From assembly GCA_944389505.1 (NCBI GenBank), contig CALXMP010000009.1:16735-80734 (forward strand): DNA of 64,000 nucleotides. The letters run 5' to 3'. The DNA is from an uncultured Spirochaetaceae bacterium. GTDB lineage: Bacteria > Spirochaetota > Spirochaetia > Sphaerochaetales > Sphaerochaetaceae. The position numbers were made by a program, and so were the translations under genes. Within the stretch, counting starts at the first letter, position 1, and each line of letters starts with the position of its first letter. Below, piece after piece: positions 1-10,341 of the stretch. Below the pieces are notes generated by a model, which was not told the DNA's origin, did no database searches, and saw only the letters and a list, made by a program, of their open reading frames with translations.

Positions 1-2523
1 ACATTCCCTGATCCGAAGCGCGTTATCAGCTATTTCCAGGAGTTCTTCCTCCATGGGCGTGGCTTTGAGCTTTCGGATATTGGCCGCCATAAGCTCAACA
101 AGAAGTTCTATGGTATGGATGAGGATAAGTACATCCAGTTGACAGCTCTTACTCCGGACGATGTCATCAACACTGTCAGACTCCTGATTGATTTCTGTAA
201 TGGTGACATCAAGGAAGACGATATCGATGCTCTTGGAAACAGGCGTGTCCGTACAGTCGGTGAGCTGCTCGAGAACAATATAAGCGATGCTTTTGCCCGC
301 ATGGCAAAGGCTGCAAGGGAGAAGATGAATATCTCCGATGAGTCGATCAAGCCGCAGGAGGTCATCTCCATAAAGCCTATCGTTGGCGCCATCAAGGAGT
401 TCTTCGGTTCCTCACAGCTTTCGCAGTTCATGGATCAGGTCAACCCGCTTGCTGAGCTCACGCATAAGAGAAGGGTATCCGCACTTGGTCCGAAGGGTGG
501 TCTTTCAAGATCCTCTGCACGTGCTATCTACGAGGTCAGAGACGTACACTACACCCATTATGGAAGGATCTGTCCTATCGAGACCCCAGAAGGATCGAAT
601 ATCGGACTTATCCTTTCGCTTGCCAACTATGCACGCATCAATGAGTATGGCTTCATCGAGACTCCGTACCGCCGTGTCGTGAATGGTGTTGTAACGGACG
701 AAGTCAAATACCTCGATGCGAATGATGAGGAGAAGTTCTACATCGCACAGGGCAATGCAAAAGTCGATGAGAATGGCAGATTCCTCGAGAAGGAGGTCTC
801 TGTAAGACACTATGGCGATTACGGTGTCGTATCCCCGGATCAAATCCAGTGGATGGATGTCTCACCTCGCCAGGTCGTATCTGTTGCTACATCTCTCATC
901 CCGTTCCTCGAGCATGACGATGCTAACCGTGCGCTCATGGGATCGAACATGCAGCGCCAGGCTGTTCCTCTCGTATTCCCAGAGGCACCGAGAGTCGGTA
1001 CCGGTATGGAGCAGAGGACTGCTTACGATTCCGGCGTGCTCATCAAGGCTAAGAGGGCAGGAACTGTTGAGTATGTCTCCTCAACAGAGATCCGCGTTAA
1101 GCCTGACAAGCCCGAGATCAAGGGTGAGATCGATACATATGAGGTCCATAAGTTCGAGAGAACCAACCAGGATTCCTGTCTGAACCAGAAGCCGATTGTA
1201 AATGTCGGTGATCATGTGGATGATGGCGATGTCCTTGCTGACGGACCGGCTACACAGAATGGTGAGCTTGCTCTTGGCCGCAACATACTCGTAGGTTTCG
1301 TTCCATGGAATGGATACAACTATGAGGATGCTGTCCTCATCTCCGAGCGTGTTGTCCGCGAGGATATCTATACCTCAATCCATATCAAGGAGTTCTCCAT
1401 TGATATCAGAGAGACGAAGCTCGGACCTGAGAAGCTTACCAGGGATATCCCGAATACATCGGACAAGCTTCTTGAGCATCTTGATGCAGAGGGTATCGTC
1501 TGCGTCGGAACATATGTCCGTCCGGGTTCAATCCTTGTAGGAAAGGTCACTCCGAAGAGCGAGGCAGATACGACTCCTGAGGTCAAGCTCCTCAATTCAA
1601 TCTTCGGTGAGAAGGCAAAGGAAGTCAGGGATTCCTCTCTCAAGGTTCCTCATGGAACAGAGGGTACGGTTATCGATATCCAGCGCCTGAGAAAGAGCGA
1701 TGGCGATGAGCTCCAGCCTGGAGTAGAGCAGACGATCAAGGTTCTTATCGCTACAAAGCGTAAGCTCAAGCAGGGCGATAAGATGGCAGGACGCCATGGA
1801 AACAAGGGTGTTGTATCCCGTGTTCTCCCAGAGGAGGATATGCCATACATGGAGGATGGTACTCCGCTCGATGTCTGTCTCAACCCGCTTGGCGTTCCGT
1901 CACGTATGAATATCGGACAGCTGATGGAGACAGAGCTCGGCTGGGCTGCTGTGAAGAATGATAAGTGGTATAAGACACCGGTCTTCCAGTCTGCATCAAT
2001 GGAGCAGATTGAGCATGAGATGGAGATTGCTGGCCTTCCGAAGAACAGCAAGACACGTCTCTATGACGGAAGGACAGGCGTTCCGTTCGTCAACGATGTC
2101 TTCTGCGGATATATCTACTACCTCAAGCTGCACCACCTTGTCGATGACAAGATGCATGCAAGGTCAACCGGTCCTTACTCGCTCGTAACACAGCAGCCGC
2201 TCGGCGGAAAGGCTATGTTCGGTGGACAGAGACTTGGAGAGATGGAGGTCTGGGCATTCGAGGCTTATGGCGCTGCGAATACGCTTCAGGAGCTCCTCAC
2301 AATCAAGTCTGATGACATGAAGGGCCGTGTGCAGATCTACGAGTCAATCGTCAAGGGAGAGCCTGCCCAGACTGTTTCGATGCCAGAGGCATTCAACGTT
2401 CTTGTGCAGGAGATCAGAGGCCTTGCCCTTGATATCTCCGTATTCGATGAGGATGGCAGGCAGGTTCCTCTCACAGAGCGCGATGAGGAACTGATCCAGA
2501 AGAAAGAGAAGGGAACTCTCTAG
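1..2523 (+). CDS. rpoB: RNA polymerase beta subunit (3' part, cut at window start)
   Basis: This is the C-terminal 840 residues of the RNA polymerase beta subunit; the reading frame is open from base 1, so the gene starts before the window and roughly a quarter to a third is missing. With RpoC it forms the catalytic core of transcription. Visible family blocks are the rifampicin-pocket stretch [13 protein letters not shown] (near base 400-440), the THKRR block after it, the [11 protein letters not shown] block near base 580-610, GYNYEDAV near base 1312-1333, and [12 protein letters not shown] near base 1774-1806. The gene ends TAG and rpoC follows after 12 bp, the usual rpoBC operon. An apparent three-residue insertion lies just after the THKRR block (see findings). 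Identity is certain. Confidence 0.98.
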   Translation, partial: TFPDPKRVISYFQEFFLHGRGFELSDIGRHKLNKKFYGMDEDKYIQLTALTPDDVINTVRLLIDFCNGDIKEDDIDALGNRRVRTVGELLENNISDAFARMAKAAREKMNISDESIKPQEVISIKPIVGAIKEFFGSSQLSQFMDQVNPLAELTHKRRVSALGPKGGLSRSSARAIYEVRDVHYTHYGRICPIETPEGSNIGLILSLANYARINEYGFIETPYRRVVNGVVTDEVKYLDANDEEKFYIAQGNAKVDENGRFLEKEVSVRHYGDYGVVSPDQIQWMDVSPRQVVSVATSLIPFLEHDDANRALMGSNMQRQAVPLVFPEAPRVGTGMEQRTAYDSGVLIKAKRAGTVEYVSSTEIRVKPDKPEIKGEIDTYEVHKFERTNQDSCLNQKPIVNVGDHVDDGDVLADGPATQNGELALGRNILVGFVPWNGYNYEDAVLISERVVREDIYTSIHIKEFSIDIRETKLGPEKLTRDIPNTSDKLLEHLDAEGIVCVGTYVRPGSILVGKVTPKSEADTTPEVKLLNSIFGEKAKEVRDSSLKVPHGTEGTVIDIQRLRKSDGDELQPGVEQTIKVLIATKRKLKQGDKMAGRHGNKGVVSRVLPEEDMPYMEDGTPLDVCLNPLGVPSRMNIGQLMETELGWAAVKNDKWYKTPVFQSASMEQIEHEMEIAGLPKNSKTRLYDGRTGVPFVNDVFCGYIYYLKLHHLVDDKMHARSTGPYSLVTQQPLGGKAMFGGQRLGEMEVWAFEAYGAANTLQELLTIKSDDMKGRVQIYESIVKGEPAQTVSMPEAFNVLVQEIRGLALDISVFDEDGRQVPLTERDEELIQKKEKGTL

Positions 2524-2535
2524 GAGGATTGCGTA

Positions 2536-5500
2536 ATGAAGGAAATACAGGATTTCAGCTCAATCAGAATCAAGCTGGCTTCGCCTGAGCAGATACTTGC
2601 CTGGTCATATGGCGAGGTAAAGAAGCCTGAGACAATCAATTACCGCTCGCTCCGCCCTGAGAGGGATGGTCTCTTCTGCGAGCGCATCTTCGGTACGACA
2701 AAGGCATGGGAGTGCTGGTGCGGAAAGTTCAAGTCGAACCGTTATAAGGGTGTTGTCTGTGACCGCTGCGGTGTAGAGGTCACAGATACCAAGGTAAGAC
2801 GTGAGCGTATCGGACATATCACACTGGCCGCTCCTGTCGCGCATATCTGGTTCTATCGCTCGACTCCTTCGATCATGAGCTATCTTCTCGATATCAAGAG
2901 ATCCGAGCTGATGGAAATCCTCTCATATGAGAAGTATGTCGTAACCGATCCTGGCCAGGATACTGAGCTCAGGAAGTATCAGGTTCTCGATGAGGATGAG
3001 TACCAGAGCGCTCTCGATAAGTATGGCGATACATTCAAGGCCGGAATGGGTGCTGAGGCTATCTATGATCTTCTCAGGACAATCGACCTTGATGCACTCT
3101 CTGAGGAGCTGAGGGATCAGCTTTCGCAGAAGGAAGGCGCCAAGAACAAGATTGATAACAAGCTTCTCAACAGAATCAAGTTCTGCGAGTACTTCCGCAC
3201 ATCTGGAAACAGGCCGGAGTGGATGATCCTGAAGGTCATTCCTGTCATTCCGCCAGATCTTAGACCTATGGTCCAGCTTGATGGTGGAAGATTCGCTACA
3301 ACCGATCTCAATGAGCTTTACAGAAGGGTTATCAACCGCAACAACCGTCTTGACCGTCTTATCAAGATCCAGGCCCCTGATATCATCATCCGCAATGAGA
3401 AGAGGATGCTTCAGGAAGCTGTTGATTCGCTCTTTGATAACTCCAAGACTGCGAATCCTACGAAGGGAAGCAGCAAGAGAGATCTCAAGTCGCTTTCGGA
3501 TGTCCTCAAGGGCAAGCAGGGTAGATTCAGGCAGAACCTTCTCGGAAAGCGCGTAGACTACTCTGGCCGTTCTGTTATCGTCGTAGGACCGGAGCTCAGG
3601 ATGCACCAGTGCGGTGTTCCTTCGAAGATGGCACTTGAGCTGTTCAAGCCATTCATCATGCGCCGCCTTGTACAAAAGGAGATCGCACAGAACATAAAGA
3701 AGGCTAAGATGCTTGTCGAGCAGGAGGCTCCGGAGGTATGGGGAGTCCTTGACGAGGTCGTCAAGGAGCATCCTGTCATGCTCAACAGAGCTCCTACGCT
3801 TCACCGTCTTGGTATTCAGGCATTCGAGCCCGTCCTTGTCGAAGGCAAGGCCCTTAAGCTCCATCCGCTTGTATGCCATGCATTCAATGCTGACTTCGAT
3901 GGAGACCAGATGGCTATACATGTGCCTCTCACTCAGGCTGCTCAGCTCGAGTGCTGGACGCTCATGCTCTCAACAACGAACCTCCTCGACCCTGCGAATG
4001 GAAAGCCTATCGCATTCCCGTCACAGGACATGGTCCTTGGTATCTTCTACCTCACGAAGGAGAGAACCGACCTTGATCCAAACCGCCATGTGAAGAGATT
4101 CGAGAGCATTGCCGAGATCGAAGTAGCAATCGATTCCGGTGCTGTAAGCTATAACGAAGGCGTATACTATCGCCTCAAGAAGGATCTTGAGATCGTTGAG
4201 GCCGATGGAACAAGGCATGTGGCAGACGGAAAGGGCTGGGTATGGACAACCCCGGGACGCATCATCTTCAACAGTGCTATCCCTGTTGGTCTGCCTTACC
4301 AGAACTACTGCCTTGGCGATAAGCAGCTCAGGAAGCTCATCGGCGAGACTATCCACAGCAATAAGCCGTCAGTGGCTGTAGAGCTCCTCGACTCCGTCAA
4401 GGATCTCGGATTCAAGTATGCTACGATCTTTGGTGCAACGATCGGTCTTTCTGATATGGTTGTTCCAGAGAAGAAGAAGGAGCTCATCGAGGAAGCAAAT
4501 GAGAGACAGTCTGTTGTCTTCAGGCAGTTCCATGATGGCCAGATTACCCAGGAAGAGAGATACAACCGTGTCATCGAAGTCTGGACTGAGACCAATGAGG
4601 AGCTTACTGACCTTCTTATGGATGAGCTTAAGAAGAGCCAGCATGGATTCAATCCTCTCTATCTCATGGTCGACTCCGGTGCTAGAGGATCGAAGAACCA
4701 GATCAGACAGCTTGGCGGTATGCGCGGACTCATGGCAAAGCCTAATGGCAAGATCATCGAGCTCCCGATCAAGTCGAACTTCAAGGAAGGTCTCTCGATC
4801 ATGGAGTTCTTCATCTCGTCCAACGGTGCTAGAAAGGGTCTTACCGATACAGCTCTTAAGACGGCAAAGGCAGGATACCTCACTCGTAAGCTTGTCGATG
4901 TCGCACAGGATGTCGTTGTATCCGAGGAGGACTGCCATACCATCAATGGTATCTGGACAACAGCGGTCAAGGATGGTGACACTGTCATCGAATCCCTTGC
5001 ATCGAGAATCGCTGGTTCCTGCCCGGTCGAGGATGTCCTCCATCCGTTCCTTAAGGATGAGAACGGCAAACCTGTTGTGCTTGCTGTTGCCAATGAGGAG
5101 ATTTCCGATGAGACAGCTCAGGAGATCGAGAATGCAGGTGTCGAGCGCGTTCTGCTCCGCACAGTTCTCACATGCGAGGCTGAGCATGGAGTATGCCGCA
5201 AGTGCTATGGACGCAACCTTGCAACTAACCGCTCTGTCGAAATCGGAGAGGCTGTCGGTATCATCGCTGCCCAGTCAATCGGCCAGCCTGGTACACAGCT
5301 TACGATGCGTACATTCCATGTCGGTGGTACTGCTTCGACATCAACCAAGGAGAACAGGCTCTCATTCTCATATCCTGTCATTGTCCGTGGCCTGAAGGGA
5401 ATGGTTATTTCAGATAGCCGTGGCAACCGCCTCTTCCCGAGGAAGGGACATATAACGGTATCGAAGGTCTTCAAGGAGATCACAGGACTTTATGATGAGC

Positions 5501-6927
5501 TTCTTGTCCAGTCAGGTGATGCTGTTGCAAAGGGATACCCTGTATACAGGAAGAATGGAGCAGAGGTTGTTGCTGAGGAGAACGGAAGGCTCTATATCGA
5601 TGGAGAGAGGACATTCATCGTCGCATCTCCGGTAGAGTATCCTGTCCCTGCAGGTTCCGAGCTCTATGTCTCTGAAGGCCAGGTGGTGCCGGCAGATGAG
5701 TCGCTGATTACATTCGATCCATTCTCTGAACCTATCATCGCAGAGGCATCAGGTGTCGTAGAGGAGATGAATGACTTCGTTGAGGATAAGTCCTACAGGA
5801 GGATCTACAATGAAGCAGGCGATACCGATATGATCGTCGTGCCATCAGCTCAGCTCGGTGGATTCCGCCCTGCTATCCTTGTCCGCACGGATTCCGGAGA
5901 GTTCAACAGCTACCAGATCCCTGGTGGAGCATATATGGTTGTCAAGGAGAGGGGTGAGAGGATTGAAACAGGTGATATTCTCGCAAAGGTCTCCAAGGAC
6001 AGCACGACAACGAAGGATATCGCTGGTGGTCTTCCGCAGGTCGACTCGCTCTTCGAGGCACGCCATGGAAAGATCTCCTCTTCAAACAAGGTCAATCCGA
6101 TCATCCTCGCACGTGTTACTGGAAGGGTCACAAGCGTACAGGCTTCCTCTTCCTCCAACAGCGGTTCGATGATCGTCACGATCACAGATGCGTTCGGGAA
6201 GGCTCATCCTCATAAGGTATATACGAAGGATGCTCTTCTTCTCGTCCGCGAAGGCGATGAGGTCAAGGCTGGCGAGCCGCTCTGCGATGAGCCTGTGACA
6301 TCAAGAGAGGTCCTGGATGTGCTTGGTGAGAATGCTGTTCTCTCCTTCCTCGTAGAGGAGATCCAGAAGGTCTACAGAATGCAGGGTGTTGAGATCAACG
6401 AGAAGCATCTGGGAATCATCATCCGCCAGATGCTCAGGAAGGTTGAGATACTCCGCGCTGGAGATACGGACTTCATCAAGTCGCAGAAGGTCGATAAGCA
6501 CCTGTTCGACAGAGTCAATGAGGAAGCGAAGAAGGAAGGCAAGACACCTGCTATCGCACGTCCTGTTCTTCAGGGTGTATCAGAGGCGGCGCTCTCTGTT
6601 GATTCCTTCATCTCCGCAGCTTCGTTCCTCTCTACGACCAAGGTGTTGACAGAGGCAGCTATAGCTGGTAAAAAGGATAAGCTCAGAGGTCTCAAGGAGA
6701 ACGTCATCATCGGACATCTCATTCCTGCTGGAACCGGCATGAAGAGATACCGCAGCGTGCGTCTTGAGGAGGATGAGAAGCTTCTCGAGCTCCAGAAGGA
6801 AGTGGATAAGGCAAGACGTGAGAGGAAACTTGCTGAACCGCAGGAAGATCTGGATGTCGAGGATCTCGGTGATATGAAGACAGTGGGAGCTGCTGTGGAG
6901 GCAGAAGATACCCAGTTTGATGAGTAG
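2536..6927 (+). CDS. rpoC: RNA polymerase beta' subunit
   Basis: Complete 1463-residue beta' subunit of RNA polymerase. The N-terminal zinc site has Cys at 60, 62, 75 and 78. The catalytic magnesium loop [10 protein letters not shown] lies near residue 450. The second zinc cluster is seen in the later [14 protein letters not shown] stretch (about residue 880). The C-terminus ends in an acidic tail rich in Glu and Asp, common in this family. The start at 2536 follows TAGGAGGATTGCGTA, whose AGGAGG gives a strong ribosome binding site. It is co-transcribed with rpoB. After the stop codon come two overlapping hairpins and then rpsL after 138 bp, so read-through into the ribosomal genes is possible. 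Confidence 0.98.
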   Translation: MKEIQDFSSIRIKLASPEQILAWSYGEVKKPETINYRSLRPERDGLFCERIFGTTKAWECWCGKFKSNRYKGVVCDRCGVEVTDTKVRRERIGHITLAAPVAHIWFYRSTPSIMSYLLDIKRSELMEILSYEKYVVTDPGQDTELRKYQVLDEDEYQSALDKYGDTFKAGMGAEAIYDLLRTIDLDALSEELRDQLSQKEGAKNKIDNKLLNRIKFCEYFRTSGNRPEWMILKVIPVIPPDLRPMVQLDGGRFATTDLNELYRRVINRNNRLDRLIKIQAPDIIIRNEKRMLQEAVDSLFDNSKTANPTKGSSKRDLKSLSDVLKGKQGRFRQNLLGKRVDYSGRSVIVVGPELRMHQCGVPSKMALELFKPFIMRRLVQKEIAQNIKKAKMLVEQEAPEVWGVLDEVVKEHPVMLNRAPTLHRLGIQAFEPVLVEGKALKLHPLVCHAFNADFDGDQMAIHVPLTQAAQLECWTLMLSTTNLLDPANGKPIAFPSQDMVLGIFYLTKERTDLDPNRHVKRFESIAEIEVAIDSGAVSYNEGVYYRLKKDLEIVEADGTRHVADGKGWVWTTPGRIIFNSAIPVGLPYQNYCLGDKQLRKLIGETIHSNKPSVAVELLDSVKDLGFKYATIFGATIGLSDMVVPEKKKELIEEANERQSVVFRQFHDGQITQEERYNRVIEVWTETNEELTDLLMDELKKSQHGFNPLYLMVDSGARGSKNQIRQLGGMRGLMAKPNGKIIELPIKSNFKEGLSIMEFFISSNGARKGLTDTALKTAKAGYLTRKLVDVAQDVVVSEEDCHTINGIWTTAVKDGDTVIESLASRIAGSCPVEDVLHPFLKDENGKPVVLAVANEEISDETAQEIENAGVERVLLRTVLTCEAEHGVCRKCYGRNLATNRSVEIGEAVGIIAAQSIGQPGTQLTMRTFHVGGTASTSTKENRLSFSYPVIVRGLKGMVISDSRGNRLFPRKGHITVSKVFKEITGLYDELLVQSGDAVAKGYPVYRKNGAEVVAEENGRLYIDGERTFIVASPVEYPVPAGSELYVSEGQVVPADESLITFDPFSEPIIAEASGVVEEMNDFVEDKSYRRIYNEAGDTDMIVVPSAQLGGFRPAILVRTDSGEFNSYQIPGGAYMVVKERGERIETGDILAKVSKDSTTTKDIAGGLPQVDSLFEARHGKISSSNKVNPIILARVTGRVTSVQASSSSNSGSMIVTITDAFGKAHPHKVYTKDALLLVREGDEVKAGEPLCDEPVTSREVLDVLGENAVLSFLVEEIQKVYRMQGVEINEKHLGIIIRQMLRKVEILRAGDTDFIKSQKVDKHLFDRVNEEAKKEGKTPAIARPVLQGVSEAALSVDSFISAASFLSTTKVLTEAAIAGKKDKLRGLKENVIIGHLIPAGTGMKRYRSVRLEEDEKLLELQKEVDKARRERKLAEPQEDLDVEDLGDMKTVGAAVEAEDTQFDE

Positions 6928-6954
6928 GTGCCTGTTGGCACCCCTCATTGGGGT
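6927..6954 (+). terminator. Two overlapping hairpins after rpoC
   Basis: GGTGCC-TGTT-GGCACC (6927-6942) is followed by ACCCC-TCATT-GGGGT (6940-6954) and CTTTCCC. The two stems share three bases, so they exclude each other. The T-run is weak, so this may be an attenuator or processing site between rpoC and rpsL rather than a full terminator. A further stem, TGCTGC-TTGT-GCAGCA, lies at 6997-7012 in the rpsL leader. Confidence 0.45.
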
Positions 6955-7065
6955 CTTTCCCAGCGCTCATGCTGACCCTGTCTTTAGATATAGACGTGCT
7001 GCTTGTGCAGCATAGATTCCCCGGTGTGAGACGGGCGGATCAAATTTTAAGGAGCGTATCGTAAG

Positions 7066-7440
7066 ATGCCTACTATTAATCAGCTGATCAGAAAGGGCAG
7101 AAAGAGCTCAAAGGCTAAGACAAAGTCACCAGCTCTTCAGGGCTGCCCTCAGAAGAGAGGAGTATGCACAAGGGTAATGACAGTTACTCCTAAGAAGCCT
7201 AACTCCGCTCTCAGAAAGGTTGCTCGTGTGCGCCTTTCGAATGGAATCGAAGTAACCGCATACATTCCTGGTATCGGGCACAATCTTCAGGAGCACTCTG
7301 TTGTTCTCATCAGAGGCGGAAGAGTCAAGGACCTTCCTGGCGTAAGGTACCACATCATCCGCGGAACCAAGGATACCCTCGGCGTTGCCGATAGGAAGAG
7401 GTCCCGCTCGAAGTACGGCGCTAAGAAGCCAAAGGCCTGA
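7066..7440 (+). CDS. rpsL: 30S ribosomal protein S12
   Basis: Complete 124-residue S12, part of the decoding centre of the small ribosomal subunit. The highly conserved [15 protein letters not shown] and [16 protein letters not shown] stretches are present, including the lysines at the usual streptomycin-contact positions (PKKPNS and GRVKDLPG). The N-terminus [13 protein letters not shown] is canonical. The start is preceded by AAGGAGCG. The 138-bp upstream region holds hairpins that could carry a promoter or ribosomal leader. rpsG follows after 15 bp, the standard str-operon order; fusA and tuf do not follow here, because a terminator closes the operon after rpsG. Confidence 0.98.
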   Translation: MPTINQLIRKGRKSSKAKTKSPALQGCPQKRGVCTRVMTVTPKKPNSALRKVARVRLSNGIEVTAYIPGIGHNLQEHSVVLIRGGRVKDLPGVRYHIIRGTKDTLGVADRKRSRSKYGAKKPKA

Positions 7441-7443
7441 TAG

Positions 7444-7926
<483 letters not shown>

Positions 7927-7947
7927 ATCTTCTGTATTCAGAGAAAA

Positions 7948-7988
7948 GGACTGCAATGGAGAGATCCGGAGCAGTCTTTCTTTTTTTC
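7948..7988 (+). terminator. Rho-independent terminator of rpsL-rpsG
   Basis: GGACTGC (7948-7954) pairs with GCAGTC (7971-7976), and the stem is followed by TTTCTTTTTTT. This is a textbook intrinsic terminator 21 bp after the rpsG stop. Confidence 0.85.
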
Positions 7989-7993
7989 TGTGC

Positions 7994-7999
7994 TATAAT
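7994..7999 (+). promoter_or_regulatory. -10 box 6 nt before the start codon (leaderless type)
   Basis: TGC-TATAAT, a perfect -10 with an extended TGn, is followed by six bases and the ATG at 8006. No ribosome binding site lies between. Transcription would begin at or next to the start codon. Confidence 0.6.
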
Positions 8000-8005
8000 C
8001 TCTCC

Positions 8006-8341
8006 ATGCTGCCTGATTACGATGATTATTATTCACTTACCGCATATGCAGGACGATTTGTGAAAGAACCTATGCGTCAGATTGAGTACTGGCTATCACA
8101 GAGATCCACCGTTGCTGCCATAACTGCCTGGGAAAGGAGAAATGGCAATGAGAGCTTCCGTGAATCATCGGTGGAATATCTTTTCGGCAAAGCTGATTGT
8201 GATGAGATAATAACAGTCCCTGACTTCATAGCTCTCACTTCCTGTCAGGGACTTGCGCTTAACGGTGGCGATGTCATCGCGGATATAGATATCTACAATG
8301 ACTTTGTTGCTTATCTTACAGTTAAGGGAATCAATGTGTAG
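8006..8341 (+). CDS. Small protein, possible KilA-N-like DNA-binding fold
   Basis: A 111-residue soluble protein with no membrane segment. I chose ATG 8006 because the longer frame runs back through the terminator and rpsG, and because a perfect TATAAT sits six bases upstream. The middle stretch YYSLTAYAGRF, then IEYWLSQRSTVAAITAWER, and later ITVPDFIALTSCQGLAL, resembles the order of a KilA-N domain (a phage and virulence-associated DNA-binding fold). That match is by eye and is weak. The last 11 bases overlap the 3' end of the minus-strand TSCPD gene. It could be an orphan regulator left from a prophage, or an uncharacterised housekeeping protein. Confidence 0.6.
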   Translation: MLPDYDDYYSLTAYAGRFVKEPMRQIEYWLSQRSTVAAITAWERRNGNESFRESSVEYLFGKADCDEIITVPDFIALTSCQGLALNGGDVIADIDIYNDFVAYLTVKGINV

Positions 8342-8588
8342 AAAGAGCTTCTCTTATTGCTTTTGAAAGCTGGTCAGGACAGGATGTGCTTCTTATGCCG
8401 CAGGTATTCCCTGCAAGACGATCTGCTACTTCCTCTGCTTTCATCCCTTCGCAAAGCTTTCCGATACCCTTGAGGTTGCCATTGCATCCGCCTGTGAATA
8501 CAAGATTGCGGATGCATCCTTCCTCATCGATATCGAAGTCGATTGCCCTTGAGCATGTTCCTTGTGTTCTGTATGTTTTATGTATCAT
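8331..8588 (-). CDS. TSCPD domain protein (TIGR03905 type)
   Basis: An 85-residue protein matching the small stand-alone TSCPD family: YRTQGTCSRAI at the N-terminus, FTGGCNGNLKGI in the middle and STSCPDQLSKAI near the end, with four Cys in the positions expected for metal or cluster binding. The TSCPD domain is also found at the C-terminus of some B12-dependent ribonucleotide reductases; the role of the stand-alone form is not established. The start ATG is preceded by CAGGAG. It is divergent from the GNAT gene at 8618 with only 29 bp between starts, and its 3' end overlaps the preceding plus-strand gene by 11 bp. Confidence 0.85.
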   Translation of the reverse strand: MIHKTYRTQGTCSRAIDFDIDEEGCIRNLVFTGGCNGNLKGIGKLCEGMKAEEVADRLAGNTCGIRSTSCPDQLSKAIREALSTH

Positions 8589-8617
8589 CTTCTACTCCTG
8601 AGGTAAGATACAAAAAG

Positions 8618-9097
8618 ATGAATCGGAAAGCAATACTTGTTCCTTATAATCCATCATACGCTGATGCTGTCATCAGACTGATGGATGACACTATACACAG
8701 AATATGCTCAGCTGATTACAGCGTTGACGAAATACGGGAATGGTCTCCCGCAGGGAGAGAGAAGTCCATTATCGATAAACTTGGATCCACATACAGCATA
8801 ATTGCTCTCATTGATGAGGTCATTGCCGGGTTCGGTAATGCGGTTGGAACAAAGATTGACTGCCTGTATGTTTCTGCAGAACATCAGCGGGAAGGAATAG
8901 GTTCGATACTGCTTGAGAGTCTTGAGAATCATGCTTTCAGGTATGGAGATACGATACATGTGTACGCTTCATTGACTGCTGAAGGATTCTTCCTCAGCCA
9001 TGGTTACCATCCAGTCCGCCGGAATATTGTGGAACGGAACGGGGTGAGAATACCAAACTGGTATATGGAGAAGAGCAAGGGTTGCAGCAGGTCCTAA
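8618..9097 (+). CDS. GNAT family N-acetyltransferase
   Basis: A 159-residue acetyltransferase of the GNAT superfamily. The acetyl-CoA loop is in DCLYVSAEHQREGIGSILL (near residue 88), with the QREGIGS version of the Q/RxxGxG/A motif, and the C-terminal FFLSHGYHPVRR strand-turn is typical. The start ATG 8618 (MNRKAILVPYN) was chosen over an in-frame ATG 75 bp upstream because that extension overlaps the divergent TSCPD gene. A TAAGAT hexamer ends eight bases before the ATG. The acceptor substrate cannot be predicted; the family acts on small molecules, peptides or protein N-termini. Confidence 0.85.
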   Translation: MNRKAILVPYNPSYADAVIRLMDDTIHRICSADYSVDEIREWSPAGREKSIIDKLGSTYSIIALIDEVIAGFGNAVGTKIDCLYVSAEHQREGIGSILLESLENHAFRYGDTIHVYASLTAEGFFLSHGYHPVRRNIVERNGVRIPNWYMEKSKGCSRS

Positions 9098-9166
9098 GGT
9101 ATTCGGCTGGCACTTCAGAGCTATTTGAATGAATGCATATCCAGCAGTGCCAGCCTATGTCCTGTA

Positions 9167-9583
9167 TCAGAGAAGACTGCCTGCAGCTTCCCTGAGCTCT
9201 GCTTCCGCTGTTTCGTCCGGAGCCTCATTCGCGATGACAGGAGCATGGGCAAGGACAGCTCCATCTGCTATGCACCTTTCTTCCCAGTTTCTCATCCATT
9301 CGCCATCTCCCCATCCGTAGGAGCCGAATATTATGATCTTCCTGCCATTGAGGCTTCCCTCTATCGATGCGAACATCGGTTCGAAGATCTCTTCCTCCAG
9401 TACCTCTTGTCCCATCGCAGGGCATCCGAATGCGAACGCATCGTATTTTTCGATATCCCCGGGCCCGAAAGCAGGTGGATCGATTACAGTCACCTCTGCC
9501 TTGCCCTGAAGCTCTGACCTGACGATCTCCGCCATTGCCTCCGTATTGCCCGTTCCTGAATAGTATACGAGTGCGATTTTCAT
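9167..9583 (-). CDS. Short-chain flavodoxin
   Basis: A 138-residue flavodoxin, a soluble FMN one-electron carrier that replaces ferredoxin under iron limitation. The N-terminal phosphate loop YYSGTGNTEAMA, the middle FGCPAMGQE stretch and FGSYGWGDGEW (isoalloxazine loop) are all present, and the length is exactly that of short-chain flavodoxins. The start MKIALVYYSGTGNT follows an AGGAGGAAAAC site; the open frame extends further upstream but without family sequence. It lies 11 bp after the DUF3793 gene, so the two are one operon. Iron control is suggested by the paired palindromes upstream of that gene. Confidence 0.95.
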   Translation of the reverse strand: MKIALVYYSGTGNTEAMAEIVRSELQGKAEVTVIDPPAFGPGDIEKYDAFAFGCPAMGQEVLEEEIFEPMFASIEGSLNGRKIIIFGSYGWGDGEWMRNWEERCIADGAVLAHAPVIANEAPDETAEAELREAAGSLL

Positions 9584-9594
9584 TGTTTTCCTCC

Positions 9595-10131
9595 TCAGGC
9601 TGATACGCACAGCCTTGCAATTGATGTGCCGTTTCTGTACATGGTCCTGTATATATCCCTGCATCTGCCATACATTGAGAAGAGCTTGATTGCTCTGTCG
9701 GCAGAGCTATAGACCTTCCATAATCCCGATAGCATTGGATTCTTTCCTCCATCTCTGATGAAGCCTTCGACATCCTCGGCAGGGTAGCCGAGGAACAGGC
9801 CAACCTCATGAGGGCATGATTCCTCCTGGAATCTTTCCATGAGATGGTTCAGACTTGCTTTGAGCGATGATGTATCGTAGCCAAGCTGCTTCAGGATTTC
9901 CTTAGCTTTTGCATCTTCCAATGCCTTCCTCAGTTCCTTTTCCCTGTAGACAAGAAGCAGGTGCTTCCCCTTCATTGTCCTTATAGCCATGAATGACAGT
10001 CCTTTCTCTCTAAGCTCTTTTCCTGGAAGGCTTTCTTTGCTGTCGAGCCTTGCAAGGCTAATCAGAGATGCACATTTTATCCCAGCTAGCGTCGGAGCAG
10101 AGTGCTCGATAAGCAGATCCGAAAGCGTCAT
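9595..10131 (-). CDS. DUF3793 family protein
   Basis: A 178-residue soluble protein of the DUF3793 family, recognised by HSAPTLAGIKCASLI near the N-terminus, then HEVGLFLGYPAEDVEGFI (about residues 108-125) and GLWKVYSSADRA (about residues 136-147). Its function is unknown. From memory it is often found next to flavodoxin genes in anaerobes, and here a flavodoxin follows at once. The ribosome binding site AGGAGGA directly abuts a GTTAGC/GCTAAC palindrome. The wider leader (10142-10257) holds a promoter, an intrinsic terminator and two palindromes with the same arms, suggesting metal-responsive control of a flavodoxin-DUF3793 unit. Confidence 0.9.
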   Translation of the reverse strand: MTLSDLLIEHSAPTLAGIKCASLISLARLDSKESLPGKELREKGLSFMAIRTMKGKHLLLVYREKELRKALEDAKAKEILKQLGYDTSSLKASLNHLMERFQEESCPHEVGLFLGYPAEDVEGFIRDGGKNPMLSGLWKVYSSADRAIKLFSMYGRCRDIYRTMYRNGTSIARLCVSA

Positions 10132-10141
10132 ATATCCTCCT

Positions 10142-10157
10142 GTTAGCTATTGCTAAC
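10142..10157 (-). promoter_or_regulatory. Palindromic operator or leader hairpin, copy 1
   Basis: GTTAGC-TATT-GCTAAC, directly upstream of the DUF3793 ribosome binding site and exactly 100 bp from copy 2. The arms resemble half-sites of DtxR-family iron regulators (TTAG...CTAA), but the family is not proven. In RNA it would form a 6-bp stem beside the ribosome binding site. Confidence 0.65.
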
Positions 10158-10170
10158 TCATTTATGTCTC

Positions 10171-10210
10171 AAAAAGGCCGGGCGGAGAGAAGGACCGAAG
10201 TTGCCCGGCC
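10171..10210 (-). terminator. Intrinsic terminator inside the DUF3793 leader
   Basis: On the minus strand GGCCGGGC (10210-10203) pairs with GCCCGGCC (10183-10176) and is followed by TTTTT. It sits between the promoter and the gene, so it either attenuates the operon or ends a short independent RNA of about 50 nt. Confidence 0.75.
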
Positions 10211-10227
10211 AGATGATTCACAAGGGC

Positions 10228-10257
10228 AGTATAGCATATCAGTTAGCTTTTGCTAAC
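10228..10257 (-). promoter_or_regulatory. Promoter overlapped by palindrome copy 2
   Basis: Minus strand: -10 TATACT at 10233-10228, 17-bp spacer, -35 TTAGCA at 10256-10251. The -35 lies inside the palindrome GTTAGC-TTTT-GCTAAC (10242-10257), the classic position for a repressor site. Confidence 0.65.
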
Positions 10258-10341
10258 TACTTTTCACCTTGACCTTGATTGATTTTGTCGATATTATTCC
10301 TGACGGTTTTGAAATATTTGTCAGAAAAATGAGGGGATTGT

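Noticed and set aside
2923..3921. 332-codon open frame on the minus strand inside rpoC
   Set aside because: It is fully antisense to conserved rpoC sequence, has no family match and no ribosome binding site; open antisense frames are a side effect of codon bias here.
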